Below are positions 1 to 12,253 of a stretch of DNA of 33,063 bases, piece by piece. Both the position numbers and the translations under genes were made by a program. Each line of letters begins with the position of its first letter. The stretch's first letter is position 1. Under the pieces are notes generated by a model. That model made no database searches and had not been told where the DNA came from. It was given only the letters and a program-made list of their open reading frames with translations. Origin of the DNA: Macrocybe gigantea (lineage: Eukaryota; Basidiomycota; Agaricomycetes; Agaricales; Callistosporiaceae). The stretch lies in contig SJRY01000116.1 of the NCBI GenBank assembly GCA_011319805.1, forward strand, positions 1 to 33,063, in the 5' to 3' direction.

Positions 1-2764
1 TTGAACATACGGATCTACCCAAGTGGTCTGTATTATCCTTTCGCAGAAGTTTCCGTAAATATTAATTTTTCTCTTTTGCAAGTGCTGAAGTGCCGCGGAC
101 GATCAGTTGCTGAACTGATTCATTTTTTGGTAAAGGAGCCTCTGTTACTCGTCGAGAATTCCTCCGCTGAATTTTGGAACCGGATTTATAAGAGAACTTT
201 GCTTTTCTCGCGACTCGAGTCATTGGACACCAACCGCGGATCCGCGGTGGCGCGCGCGTAATGCATAGTGAAAATATGATTTGTCTATTCCGGAGAATAT
301 CTACGTGATCAGGTCTAAATTTTACTGCTTCTTATTTGACTGCATTTCCTCCAGATCGCGCCCGGAAGGGCGCTCGACGTTTATGTGCATACATACATCT
401 GTGTCCACCAACACTAACACCTACAAACTGGCCAGCGTCTCGACCCTCAGGCGCACAGTTGTACCACTCTCCACCTGCTGCTGTCCATAGATAGTTATTG
501 GCTCCTTCCGTACTTCTCGGCTTCACTATCGAGCTTTCCTAAGCCCTTCTTCCACACGTCGGTTGCGAATCGATATGTCGATAGAGGACCATACAACAGG
601 ACGATCTGTAGAAGCCACCTGGACGTGTTTTCCTGACAAGAGGTTGTCCAACTGGCAGATTAACCGTTTTACGGATTTTCGGATGTTCCTCGTTGAACAG
701 CCCGTCATGACATTTTCGGGACCCTGAAAGCTGTTCCGTTACGGTGCCGCGCGTAAGTCGTAGTGCATCCAGAAGACTTGGCATTCTGGATTGGATATTG
801 ATCTTTACTCCGTATTTCTACATGGAGGTGAGTATATGAATGGTGGGCCAGGTCCTACAGCATGTTGCCACCCGCAGTGATGGTAGGTCCTTCGACTTGT
901 CGAAGGACAGGCTATGCTACTCGGCTCGTATGTACCGTCACATGTTGGGTGGAGGGGGGCGTTCGGGGATGGTACTCCTTTGTGTCCTACTCCGGTGATG
1001 TAACATATTAAGATGCCGGCGGCTGTCTCGACGAGGTATGTTCTTCGTCAGCTCTATGTATCTGTATGCCTGTTGCCTGGCCCGCGTTGTCTTGTGTATC
1101 CTAAATATCGAGCGGAATTCTCGTCTTCCTTTTGTTTTCGCTATTAGGCCTACGCTGTGGCTAACGATGCTAGGACAGAAACAAGCTTTCCGAGTCCGTT
1201 CCGGGCGCTGTCCTCAAAAAGGCCATGATTAGCGCTATCTTCGTACCTCTATTTCTCCTTCGGGCCGACCCAAGAACGTGACTGATATTCTAGAAACGAA
1301 AGTCAATACGGCCGGCCAAAATTAGCTTTCCAACATACAAGCCATTTAGAATATTTTTCTGAAACAGCAAGGGCTTTCGAACGGGAGGACATCGAATGTT
1401 CGGTGCGGTCCATATCGTTGCCTCTGTCCTCGTTCCGATCAGCTGTGGTAGTTTGTTGTTAGATCTGGAGTTAGAGATTTCGTACCGGATTCGGAGAAGG
1501 CCAGGACTGCCGGACGAATGTCTGTTATTCTTCTTCGACGAACATTTGCTTGGACTTCATGCAAAAGCCGAAGGAACCAGAAGCGAGCAATGAAGAAGAA
1601 ATAGTCAAGCTTCAACAACGTCAAGTCGATTACAGCATTACTATTTTATCTGGAGGTACAGGCGACAAGGGATAAGACATTAGCGACAAGTACATGCAGA
1701 ACATGATATGAAGACAGCACAATAGACATGAGGATATGATAAGGAGGGAAACTTTCGGCGAGTCCGATTATCGCGCTACAGTGGCAGCTAGGACATGCTG
1801 AGCGAGCAAGACTGTCGCGTCTCGCATCACTCCTATGAGGCGCAAGACAGGAGCAACATAGAGAGGACGTGAAAGGAGCGAGCGACGGTAAAAGTCATCA
1901 TTACGCTTTTTCATGGAAAAATTAGTCTTGACGATAACCACTTGAGTAAAGTTAATGGAGCCTATGGGATTTATGATACCGCGAGACGGATAATCGAGAC
2001 TCACTATCGTAGTTCATTTACACTCGGCGCAATTTGGAGTTTCAATGATTTTAACAGTGGATTTTTGGCTAGGACACGCCTGTCCCTGTGTTTGCCATAG
2101 TCGCACCGTGTGTCGAGTATATAGTGTGATTGAGAGCATCCTGTGCAGAGCAGGCATCGATAAAGACACATCGGCGAACTTTCCGAATACATCGTGGAGA
2201 TTTACTTACCAGACTTTATTTTGAGAAGAGGCGCTCTGGAGACTGCATGCAATAAGATGCTACGAAAAAGATGTCGGTGGGCGAAGCTGTGGTACCAGCG
2301 GTTTAGAAGATGCGGAGTGAGTAAAAGTTTTCTGTACGAAAAAAGGCAAAAAGCAAACCATAGATCACAACGAAACAAGTCGAGGTGATATTCCGTTTTC
2401 GGCTTTGGTGGGTCACAATTTGTCCAGGTGGTCTCTGGGTCGGCGTAGCAGCAGAGCGCTGCCGAATTACTCCACATTGGTATCAACAATATCAATCAAA
2501 TGCTCCCAGAAGACTTTGAGAAAGATAACGCGCTGAGTCTAAGGATTTTGAAATATGTTGACAGGGCAATTTATGGTCAACGAAGGTGGGGGTGAGCATG
2601 ACTGTAAGAAGACCACTTACCTAGTTTGGAAGGTATGAAAAGTTCGCCACAAAAGGCCATTCAGAGGCGTGCTGCCACCTGCGCTAAACGTGGCCTCGCT
2701 TTGGAAACAAACGATCATCTTGAACAACACAAGTGACCCTACTTACACCCACACACGCACAAAA
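1..2764. other. Stretch with no recognisable gene
   Basis: I see only short open frames, none with a recognisable domain, a convincing intron pattern or a family resemblance. No tRNA or rRNA is apparent. The last ~150 bases are presumably the promoter and 5' leader of the kinase-like gene that starts at 2765. Decayed mobile DNA is possible, but nothing in the sequence proves it. Confidence 0.5.
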
Positions 2765-4167
2765 ATGCCACAGAAAGTCGTCGGCGCCATTCCTCCTAAT
2801 ACTGTGGTGTACATAGGCGGAGTCTGGCTCCCCGAAGAGGGAGAAGACACAAATATCCGGTATTACCTGCTCCATAAAGATGGCTACACCCTCGTCGTAC
2901 AGGCCAGGGAAACGGTGGAGGGTCCGCAAGGCGAAGACTCGTCCCAACAAAAGTTGTTGAAGGAAAGGATAATGAGATATGGTCTCGAGACCATTGTATG
3001 TCACTTCTTAAGCATGCGTTAGGCCTGATAACATCTGATTGCGCCAGCAAGCGTTACTTCCAAATATCGAATTTGGAAAATATCGCTTTGTCGAACTGAT
3101 TGACGACATGAAAGGCAACTTCAGACTGCAACCCATCCCCAATCGCAAGATGCCCGAGTGACCTGCCCTACTTGGGCGGAACTCATAGACGAAACTGAAA
3201 TCACATACACCCAGTTCTGGTATTCTGAGTTACGAACCGGATACTGGAGAGGCCGGGAAGTCGGTGGGTACATGGTCCTGCGGGCGTCTAAGAAAATACT
3301 GATAGGATGCTTTCGTTTCTCCCAGAGGTGATGATGGGAGACATACCTCGTTTTCGAAAGCACGTTGATACGGCAATGAGGAACTACCTGATGATGCAAA
3401 GCATGGGTTTGGAGCATTTCCTTCACAAAATCCTTGCCCATATCGTCAGGGATGGTGAGGTCGTTGGTCTTATAACCGAGCCCGTGTCTCCTGGCCGCCA
3501 ACTGCAAGTCTGCGATAGGTCCCTGGTCTATGAGATATTTGCACAGTTTGAGCGGATGGGAATCATATATGGGGGGGCAGACTCAGCCAACGTGAGCATC
3601 GAAAACGGGCAACTGAAGCTGTTCAACTTGATCGGCATCTGGAAGCTGCAACCAGGTAGTGAAGAGTGTAAAGCGAAAGCCATTCGACGTCATTGGAACT
3701 GTCTGGAGGTAGAATATGACTGGAGATTGGCAGGGTGGGATAACGTATACGGGTTCGAAGAACTTCCCGCACTGCATCGCCGTGACGGTAGGAGGGAGAT
3801 CATCTTGGCGGAATGTCCTGCACCGGACTTTATCCGCATCATCGCACTGGACAGGTTCGCGCTCATGTGCCAGTATCTATGGACGGTCAAGAGGATGAAC
3901 GAGAGCGCAGAATATCTCAGGAAATTGCGGGACAAGAAAATGCGGAAGCATGCGGGCGCTTCACGTAATCGGTCGCTTCTTTTGGCCAGTGATGAATTCA
4001 CTTCGGCGGAATCGAGGGCGCTGCAAATCGTTAATAAGATGTATACAGAGAAGGAAGCACCACTTATCTTGGACGCATTGGAACGCCTTGATTCTCATAG
4101 ACGTGCAGTCTTGCCGTACTTGATGCAGAGGCCTAAAGTCAGGAAAGTTCTCCTTCCGCCTGAGTAA
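2765..4167 (+). CDS. Kinase-like protein, predicted pseudokinase (4 exons, 411 aa)
   Basis: Four exons (2765-2995, 3048-3157, 3215-3267, 3326-4167) with introns of 52, 57 and 58 bases join into one uninterrupted 411-codon frame, so the gene looks intact. The first ~150 residues are unrecognised. From about residue 150 it resembles the C-lobe of the small fungal protein-kinase-like families that read '...GIVHGDxxPxNVLxxxGxxxLIDFG'. Here the stretch is GIIYGGADSANVSIENGQLK followed by LFNLIG. The HGD of the catalytic loop is therefore YGG, and the DFG position reads NLIG, so both catalytic aspartates are missing while the asparagine (SANV) is kept. By knowledge of kinases such a protein should lack phosphotransfer and act, if at all, as a binding scaffold. 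The start is the first ATG of exon 1. Substrate and role are unknown. Confidence 0.6.
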
Positions 4168-5999
4168 GCCTGGAAAGTGGTAGGCAGGATCACTTTTTCC
4201 ACTTTCGTACCTTTTCGCATGTCAACCTTCAATTTTGCCCTTAGTTTTTACTTCTCATATGCGGCATGAAATCCTTCGCTTTCTCATTTTCCAATCTTCT
4301 ACGAGTAGTTAGAATGACTCACGGAGATATATGTACTGTATGCAATGCTTTAGGATTCGATTCTGGCGATGAGAAAGGAAGACGTCAAAATACTGGTTGA
4401 TTGGTTTAGGGATAGCGGTCGTCGGACGATGCCTTTCATCAAGGCATACAGACCTGCGCTTACACCGAATGGTTAGTGGCAGACATGTCCAACGACATAC
4501 ACGAGCACACTCACGCCCACTTGACAGAAAAAAAGAAAATTGTCTCCAACAAGCCGCTGCTGGTGTAACACCCCGAATGATGCGGGGCACACGGATGGGG
4601 ATCCGGAGAGGAGGCATGGAATCCCTTAACATGGAAGAGCAATTGTACCATGCTTGTGTAGGTCCAAGAGGCGCTTCGATGCTCGAGATTTAGAAAGCAA
4701 TTTCAAAATGTTAAAAGTGACATACTGAAGACTATAATAACATACGCACCAACCAGTCAACCAGTGAATTGATTTGACCAGCAAGCGTTACTTCCAAGCC
4801 TTCGGCACTGAAAGTACGGCATAATCAACCCGATTGACGAGCACTTTCGGACTTCGACCACATTCTCAAATGCAAGGTGCTACCTGTAGAAGGAGCGAAA
4901 TCATAGAGAATGTGTGTTAATAAAATGCTTCAGAACTCTTGCGGGTCCTTTGGGATTGTTAATGAAATCATCCTTCCTGTGTCCCGAATATGCAGATAAG
5001 TGACAAACGTGTTCATCAAGAATGCCAGATTTCATACATGACAATGCAGATTCGATAGAAATTAAGCAGTGTGATTAGCGTCCTGAAGCTGAGATCAGAA
5101 AATGAGCGGCGGAGCATTACTGGCGGCGTCAAGTTCGCACTAAGGAGTAGCCATGTGTCCACGACCGATAGGCTGCTGGTCATACAGGAAAAGAAAACGC
5201 AACCGCAAAAGGACGCTTTGCGCACGCGTTAGTCGACAGAAATGACGTTTGTTGGGTGAAGTCAAGGACGATGCAGATCGTTGGATAATTGCAACTTCAA
5301 AAGGCCCCGCCGCTTGTCCTCAAGAGTTCCAGCGGCTCTATTGCAGAAATGTCACCAAGCGCATCATTGCCAGTCTGAGGGGACAACGGCTTACTTGAAA
5401 TTCTAAATTTCTTTTTCCCGTGTACAACGTAGCGTTTCGTTCAGACCTCTCAGAGGTAAAGCCACAGTGGCAATTACAGCTAGATTTTTGACATCCTCGA
5501 GAACATCTAGCCCCGTCCGGAAGCGGAGACGTTGATCCGATGGGAGACCAATGGGCAATCCAGGGCTTGACAGATGAATCGTTAGGGTGGGCGTTCGAGT
5601 AATGCCGGAACTTTCTGTGCGTCTCCGTTTCTTGATGTCTGGCGCCTGTACAAGTGAAACGGCCTGAATTGGTGCCACGTCAAAAAAAAATCAAAAGCAA
5701 ATGCTCTTTGGTCAAAGTTACAAAGGTGACTAGACGCAGAACTTATACGCGTTGATGACCACGTGTCAATACGTTTACCACTCACACTGCTAGATGAATT
5801 CAGTCAAGCGTCGTGGATGATCAGTTGCATGGCATTTCAATAGGAGTTTGGACAGTAATATCGGATGGCAACCGGACGAAGCTGTAAATTTGGCAAGTCA
5901 CGAGCCAGTCCGGAAGTGGTAACCGCAGTAGAGTACTTGGCACGCCCACAGCATAGCCTCATCGACATCCTCCTTCTCTCTTCCCTCCTTTCCTCAACG
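4168..5999. other. Intergenic region between kinase-like gene and AKR1
   Basis: This 1.8 kb contains a relic of the kinase-like gene (listed separately) and a few open stretches without recognised domains. One is a 50-codon frame at 5246-5398 that looks faintly protein-like. Another is a 91-codon frame on the minus strand at 5403-5678. Neither has introns or a family I know, so I do not call them genes. The bases just before 6000 are pyrimidine-rich, typical of a fungal 5' leader. Confidence 0.4.
4773..4870 (+). pseudogene. Decayed copy of exon 2 of the kinase-like gene
   Basis: The 20 bases ccagcaagcgttacttccaa occur both here and at the intron 1/exon 2 junction of the intact gene (from 3044). 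Downstream the translation still parallels the intact exon: QALLP, then after a stop KYG..INPIDEHFR, against QALLPNIEFGKY...LIDD. The in-frame stop and lost spacing show it is no longer coding. The acceptor AG is preserved, so the copy came from genomic DNA, not from a processed transcript. How far it extends is unclear; weaker resemblance may continue to about 4990. Confidence 0.5.
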
Positions 6000-8764
6000 A
6001 TGGAGGACCCATCAGCCCTCGTTCATGGAAAATCTGAGCCGTCAGCGTCGCTGGTCACCGCAGAATCAGCGATGGCCACCAACCTGAACTTTTCAGCGCC
6101 GCACGACAGGCCGGCTGCATCAGAGGTGCGACCTGGACCGTCCTTGTTCTCCATTGTTCTCAAAACAGGATATCTCATTCTGTTTAACTTTTATGCTTGA
6201 TTACGTCTTTGGCGCCGCAGACGAACATATTTGTCGCAGCTCAGCGGGGCGACCTTGAGCTCATCAAGGAATTGATAGAATCTGGGCGGGCGCAAGCTAC
6301 CGACCGAGACGACCAGAATATCACGCCTCTGCATTGGGCGGCGATCAATGCGCACGTAGCGACATGTCGATATCTGCTGGAACAAGGCGCCGACGTGGAC
6401 GCGCTGGGCGGGGACCTCGTCGCCACGCCGATGCAGTGGGCCGCGCGCAACGGGTACCTCTACGTCATCCAGCTGCTCATCGCGCACAACGCGGACCCGA
6501 CGATCACCGATTCCCAAGGGTACAACTCGCTGCACCTCGTCACGCACTCGTCGTCGATCATGCCGCTGCTGTACCTGTTGCACCAGCCCGTCAACGTCGA
6601 CTCGCGCGACGCGCAGGGGCACACGTCGCTCATGTGGGCAGCGTACCAGGGCGACGCGCTCTCCGTAGAGCTGTTGCTCAAGCACGGCGCGGACCCGAGC
6701 CTTAAGGATGACGCCGGACTCACGCCGTTGCATTGGGCCGTCGTGCGCGGGAATAGGATGTGCATCAGGAGGCTGGTGGAGAAGGGCGCTGATTTGAATG
6801 CAAAGGATGCGGAGGACAGAACGCCTAGAGACATGGCGGTCGAGCTCAAGAGCATCGGTGCATGGAAGCGGGCGCTAGAGGAGTGCGGCATGACCGAGTA
6901 TGGCGTGAAAAAGGGGAAGCCTCTAAGTGAAGTTAGTCTGTCATTGTTTCACCCTTTCTGATCAAGATCGCTGATACGTCCCCCTTCTATCCAGCGCAAT
7001 ACGAAAATTGCCATTTTCATAATCCCGACGATATTTTTCTACCTCATGTTCACGACTCTGACAATTTTACCCTGGTATACGGGCCTAATCCTTGCATTAG
7101 CAGAGTTTTTCGGAATGCATCACGTACGTTCTTCTTTTGCCATTCTTCAAGTCCATTGCTCGATAATATATTATAACAGATTGTAACAAGAGTTCTACTT
7201 AATAAATCGACATATACCGATAGCGTGAATCAAACGCCCTATTTCGCTGGGATCATCTTCGGCTCCATGGTCTGGGTCCTCTACTGTTGGGTCACTCGCC
7301 TTGTCAATCGTCAGTCCCTATGCCGTACTCATCTCACTGCATCATTGATTTTTTCTTTTGTCGAAATTAGAGACGCAATCTCACTCTTTTGCTCACCTCT
7401 TCTTCGCACTTACCGTCGGTCTATGTATATACAACTTTTTTAGAGCTGTCATGCTCGATCCTGGCACATGCCCTAAACCGAGCAGCGACGCCGAGCTAAA
7501 ATCCGTGAGCAAAGTACCACATCGATTTGAATCTTGTCCTGATCATTTTTGTTAGATCATAGAAGACCTTGCATCGGAAGGACGGTTGAATGGTCAGACA
7601 TTCTGCATACAGTGCATGGTAGGACAAGAAGCTTTTTGGGTGTATTCAGGCTGATGTTCCGCGGCAGGCTCGCAAACCATTGCGCTCGAAACACTGTAGG
7701 GTATGCGACAAATGCATAGCGCGCAGTGATCAGTACGTCCACCACCCTCTTTTCCGACGATTAGTTGTCAGCTCAAATTTGTTCAAGTCACTGTCCGTGG
7801 GTGTGGAATTGCGGTAAGTAGTTTAAGCTCTGTGGTGTAACGAGGCCTCAAACAGCATTCAGTTGGTTCCAACAATCACCGTCAATTTGTGGTATTCGTC
7901 ACAACGCTTGTCATTGGCATCGCACTTTTTGATTACCTTACATATGCATGTGAGTCGTACGGTTTTATTATCATCGTCGCAGGCGATTTAATCTGCGAGC
8001 AAGATTTCTCGACTGTGCCAAGTTCTAAAGATCCTGCTGACATCTCCCCTGCCTGCCCCTTGCCTGGCGACTTGTGCGCTCTCACTGCTTACGATCCCTT
8101 CCTCGTCTCCGTTACATCGTGGGCCACGCTCCAACTGACGTGGACCATCGTGCTGCTTGCCTCTCAGCTGTGGCAGATCGCGCGACAGATGACAACGCTG
8201 GAGGTATCGAATCTGGGGCGATACGGGTACATGGGCGGGCGTGGCGGGACGAGCTATCACGGGCAGATGGGACACCGGCACCAGCACAACGCGCAGTCGA
8301 GCGTGTTGCCTGGTGTGGACACGGAGGATACGGCGCTCGTTGGGAGCGGTGACTCGGCGACTAGCGGTGCGTCTGGGCAGCAACACCACGCGGGAGGGTG
8401 CAACGGTTGCGGTGGCGGGTTCCTGATGAACTTGCTCGGGTTCGACCGGTTCACGCGCGGGCGTGCAGTGGATGGGCTCGCGCGGGCTGGCAAGGCGAGC
8501 AACCCGTTCGACCTGGGTGTCACGGGCAATTGCAAGGACTTTTGGACGAACGGGCGCGAGCTTGGCGTCGAGTATGAGAAGCTGTATGATGTACCGTTGG
8601 AGGGATTCCGCGAGGCGAAGAGGAGAAGGGAGAGGGAGGAGCAGGAGGAAGGACTGGGCAGTGCCACAGGGAGGAAGGGCCAGCGGAAGGGCTTGTTCAT
8701 GGGACTTGGCCTGGGGAGGGCGGGCAGCAGTCGTGCAGGATATGAACCTGTCAGTCAGGTCTGA
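6000..8764 (+). CDS. AKR1: Palmitoyltransferase AKR1 (ankyrin repeats + DHHC, 743 aa)
   Basis: Ten exons: 6000-6125, 6221-6931, 6995-7123, 7180-7309, 7371-7504, 7556-7618, 7668-7732, 7788-7813, 7863-7949, 8004-8764. Together they give 744 codons, close to yeast Akr1. Residues ~43-270 carry about six ankyrin repeats (for example [20 protein letters not shown] and [20 protein letters not shown]). Hydrophobic segments follow. Next comes the cysteine-rich domain: [20 protein letters not shown], then [20 protein letters not shown] with DHHC at about 452-455. More membrane segments and a Gly-rich cytosolic tail complete it. DHHC enzymes transfer palmitate from acyl-CoA to cysteines at Golgi/endosome membranes; yeast Akr1 has DHYC, here it is canonical DHHC. 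I start at 6000 because an upstream in-frame ATG at 5865 adds 45 unusual residues. The DHHC motif is split by an intron between its two histidines. Confidence 0.95.
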
Positions 8765-9425
8765 TATGCCCTCCTCTTTGCTTTTTCTTTGTTTCAAAAA
8801 TCCCCCCACTCGCATCACATTGCTTTCTGCCGTCGCTCACCGTATCGATAGTTTTTGCCTGGTGGTGGCTAGTAGTCGGTACCCACACTCACGGACGCCC
8901 TTGCATGTATCAGAGAGACGTTGTATATACCAGTATGAGCTATCTATACATTTTATACTGTAACTGATCCCATACGTGAGAGCGAATTTCGAATGATCGA
9001 GGGAGCCTTGAAGCCGGCGCAGATCCGCCAAACTTGGACTTGTCCCATGACTCTCGACTGCTGATATTTTTTTCTTTCATTGTTACCGTTGCCCAGGGCA
9101 GGCAAGCAGGCAGACGAGCAGAAACCCATCTGGAAGCGTCGACCGAGGGACGCTGAATGTCGAGCACGCGGAAGCTGACGACGACGACGACAAGGGATCC
9201 GAGAAGACGGTAACTATTCTGCCTACCAGGTCTCCGCTCGTTCCGAGGGAACGCACGCTCACCTGCGCTATTCTCTCCCTTCCTGCTCGCTCCCACAGTA
9301 CCGCACGGCTGCCATCGCCGCTTTCGCCGCCGCAGCCAGCCGCAGCCGCCAGTTCTTCAAGTTCCAACTCACGGTCTGTCATCAGACCGACGACCACGAC
9401 CACGACGACCGCTACGACGATCGGC
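8765..9425. other. AKR1 3' region and leader of the F-box gene
   Basis: No gene is seen. The second half has ACG/ACC trinucleotide runs (about 9176-9196 and 9385-9420) and is probably the 5' leader of the gene at 9426. A short upstream frame starts with ATG at 9157 and stops at 9213 (18 codons). It could act as a uORF if transcription begins before it; that is inference. Confidence 0.4.
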
Positions 9426-11930
9426 ATGCCGTCGACTCCTGCCGCGGCGTCGTTTCCGCCCGACGAGCTGACGACGACCGTGTTTGATGCCCTGCACTCG
9501 CTCTCGCAGTCCCACAAGGCAAACTTTTTGCTCGACACGTCCCTCGCTCTGATCGAGGCCGGAAAGTGCGTCGACGCTTTTTTTTTCCGAGTTCTTTTAT
9601 GTACCGAGTGGGAGCGTCTGTGGCTGATCGTGCGGCTGCCCCATCCTCGTGTGGGCGTGTTTAGGTATGGCCAGGAGGTGGAGAATTATCTCGAGGTATA
9701 CCTCAGGACACCGGATCTCCCAAAGGCAGACATTGCAAAGGCACTGATCGCCCGAGGAAACGCGCGCAAGCTAGGTGGCGAGCGGCTCATCGCACAGGCT
9801 CAGCAAGGTGCGTCCTTTTTCTTTTCCACTTCTCAGGCGTTGTACTCACGCTTTCTCCTCATCTGCAGATTTTCAGGCCGTGCTCAAGCTGGATCCTTCC
9901 AATCGGGAGATCCAGCAGTTCATTCGGCGGGACAGGTTGGTGAGTTGTACACCATCCCTTTCGGCCACACACTCGTGCGCTTCTGCTCATTCCATTCACC
10001 ACGTTGATTCCATTTTCGCAACCGAACAATGAACGGACTGACAGATCCACTTCATGGATGAGCCGGCTTCGCACCGTGCGCCGCCGGAAGTCTGGGAACG
10101 CATCGCGAGCCACATCCGCGCTACCACCTCCGGACATGGCTCTTTGTGTCATCCTTTCATCGTGATATCGCAGCGCGCCAGATTTTTCATACTATTGATC
10201 TATACTTTGGAGGAGAAGATCCGGAGAACCTGAATCGAGGACTCGACATCTTCGATCGCGCCAAGGCGGACCCTGTCTTTGCGAGCCGAGTAAAGTGCCT
10301 CCGGCTTCATTGGGCATATGAAGAAGGGGAGCTGCTGGATTTGGTCACACGTAAGTGGTCCATTATTTGCCGCCGTCTTGCATGACATGCCTGATGAGGC
10401 TCGTTGTAGGAATATTCAAAACAGCCTTGGTGGAATTCAAGTCGTTGGTGGACTTTGAATGGATAGGCTACCCCGAGATGCGGGCGGAGATGGTTCAAGT
10501 TGTCCTCGACGCACAATCACGCATCCGCAACCTCGGTCTAATGTAAGCCGATCAAGAATTCTCCTCTCACAACTCTGTAAAACCCTCTCTCGCCGGACAG
10601 AGGATGGCACTTTGACGCCGTGGGCGTGTCCGCATTCCACAACCTGCGCAAGTTCACGCTGCGCGCGGAGGACGACGACGGGTTCGCGGACATGGGCGAA
10701 GTGCGGACCGTGCTGGACCAGAACCAGCACACGCTGCGGCACCTCATCCTCGGCGCGTACCTCGAGCGGCACCACTCGTGGGACAACGCGTTCGAGTCGG
10801 CGACGATCCAGAATCTGACGCACCTCGACCTCGTCGACACGCGCATCTCCCACTTTGTCCTCACCCGCATTGCGCACGCGCACAACCTCCAGAGCCTCAC
10901 GCTCCACGGCACCTTTGAGGAGCCCGCCTCGGCCGGCGTCATGTTCGGCAGCGACCACATCATCGATGGGAAGCACACGTTCCTGCCGCACCTAGAGGCG
11001 TTCAGGTTCGTCCTCGTAGGTCTGCACGACGAGATCGGGGTGTACCAGTCTGTCGTGCAGTTTTTGAGGAGAAGGAAGAGGCTCAGGAGGCTGGATCTAG
11101 GAGAGTGCCCGTGGGAGCTCGTGCTGGGGCTCTTGCCTGAGCTCATAGGCCTCAGGGTATTGGGTGTGCGTATCGCCAATCTGACGCAGGCAGCGTTGGC
11201 GGCGCTTGTGCGCTCCATACCAGAGCAGATGGTCGCCATCAACCTGTCTACCCTGATATCCGATAAACCGCTGGTGCGTCTTCATCTCTCATCTGCCTTC
11301 TGTACGTTTCCCATCTCACCACGAACTGATCTCATCCTCCACATTGCCTCAGAACGAATACGCGAGCCTCTTCTCCCGCTTCCCTTCGCTAGCCTTCCTG
11401 CACTTCCAGACCATCTCCAAGCGTCGCCCGAAGCCGAACCTCATGTCGGAGAAGGACTTTCAGGTTCAGACCGACCTATGGATCTCCAGCGCGCGCAGCA
11501 TCGCTCTCGCCCTCCCTTCGCTCGACTTTGTCGGCTGGCATGGCGAGCACTACGTCGTCGTGCGGAGCACTGCAAGTGCAGCTTCTGCACGCGCAGCTGT
11601 CAACCATTGCGCGGGGAGTGCGACCACCGCGGCAGGCCAGGACGCAGAGCTCTCCAACACCGACTCTGGTGCCCTCCCTGCTAGCGCAGGTGCGGCCTCT
11701 GGACATCAACACCCGCAAGCTCGCACCATCTTCACTGCCGCTGTGCTCTCGCTGATGAGTCCGGATGCTGTCGCTGTGGCGGCATGCCGCGAGTGGCTGT
11801 TGAGCTGAAGGAGCTCCCGGCACGGCGCCGGCTGGACTGCGGCAAGGGCGTGGATCTGGGGAGCGAGGATGCCACGTGGCTGGAGAGGAAGGATGTGCCG
11901 ATGGATTATGAGATGCCAGGGCTGGAATGA
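9426..11930 (+). CDS. TPR + F-box + leucine-rich-repeat-like protein, one frame break
   Basis: Exons: 9426-9565, 9665-9807, 9869-9939, 10045-10350, 10410-10542, 10601-11273, 11353 onward. Residues ~1-110 look like TPR helices (LLDTSLALIEAGK, ALIARGNARKLGGERLIAQA, FQAVLKLDPSN). An F-box follows: PPEVWERIASHI, then RYHLRTWLFVSSFHRDIAAR. These two halves lie in different frames, so one base appears missing near 10114-10121. Leu-rich repeat-like segments follow (NLTHLDLVDTRI, NLQSLTLHG, RLRRLDLGE). TPR+F-box+LRR is the layout of yeast Dia2 and fission yeast Pof3, SCF ubiquitin-ligase receptors, but orthology is not shown. The C-terminus is uncertain. The plain frame stops at 11808. A better-looking tail (ELKELPARRRLDCGKGVDLG to 11930) is reached if 11560-11804 is an intron. 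Confidence 0.65.
10105..10125 (+). other. Single-base frame break inside the F-box
   Basis: The frame entering from 10045 encodes PPEVWERIASHI. The frame leaving encodes RYHLRTWLFVSS and continues open to the next intron. Adding one base here makes all downstream exon phases consistent (661 nt before the intron at 10351, matching the following codon). Confidence 0.6.
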
Positions 11931-12253
11931 TGTCGAGGTTTGAGTTGTTTTTGTCTGTTCTCTTTTTTTTCTTTGGCCGCCCATCTCAAGTCAGATCAAG
12001 TTTCGTCTCCGAGGATGTATTGCTGTTATGTCTCGGCTTTCTTGACTCTGCGACTCTGCGATGTAATACTTACTTACCCCTTGATGAACGCAATAGATTA
12101 AGATTATCATATATTCCGAGTCCATGTACGTGATTGGCCAGGCGAACAAGTGTGAGTTACTCAAGCGAACCGTCGAATTGGACAGACGAACGAGCGATAT
12201 AGTGTACAGTATATGCAAGTCAATAGCGAACCCAGCGAAGAGCTGTTCGCTGC
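11931..12253. other. Convergent intergenic spacer
   Basis: This lies between the 3' ends of the F-box gene and the secreted-repeat gene. It is fairly AT-rich, with no coding signal. It presumably holds both transcripts' 3' untranslated regions and polyadenylation sites. Confidence 0.4.

Noticed and set aside
2400..2480. tRNA-like impression (ggtcggcgtagcagcagagcgctgccgaa)
   Set aside because: I could not fold a cloverleaf or find a T-arm GTTCRAN consensus in place.
5246..5678. Open stretches 5246-5398 (+) and 5403-5678 (-) as possible genes
   Set aside because: They are short, lack introns and recognised motifs, and lie in a region that already contains an eroded duplicate.
6191..6733. 180-codon minus-strand frame opposite the ankyrin repeats
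   Set aside because: It is an Arg/Val-rich shadow of the repeated ankyrin coding DNA. The plus strand is clearly the coding one.
7988..8818. 276-codon minus-strand frame opposite the AKR1 tail
   Set aside because: It is an antisense shadow of a Gly/Arg-rich, GC-rich coding exon, with Arg/Pro-rich composition and no recognisable family.
10437..11242. Two long minus-strand frames opposite the F-box protein
   Set aside because: The plus-strand exons have leucine-rich-repeat-like spacing and correct splice phases. The minus frames have no homology signal.
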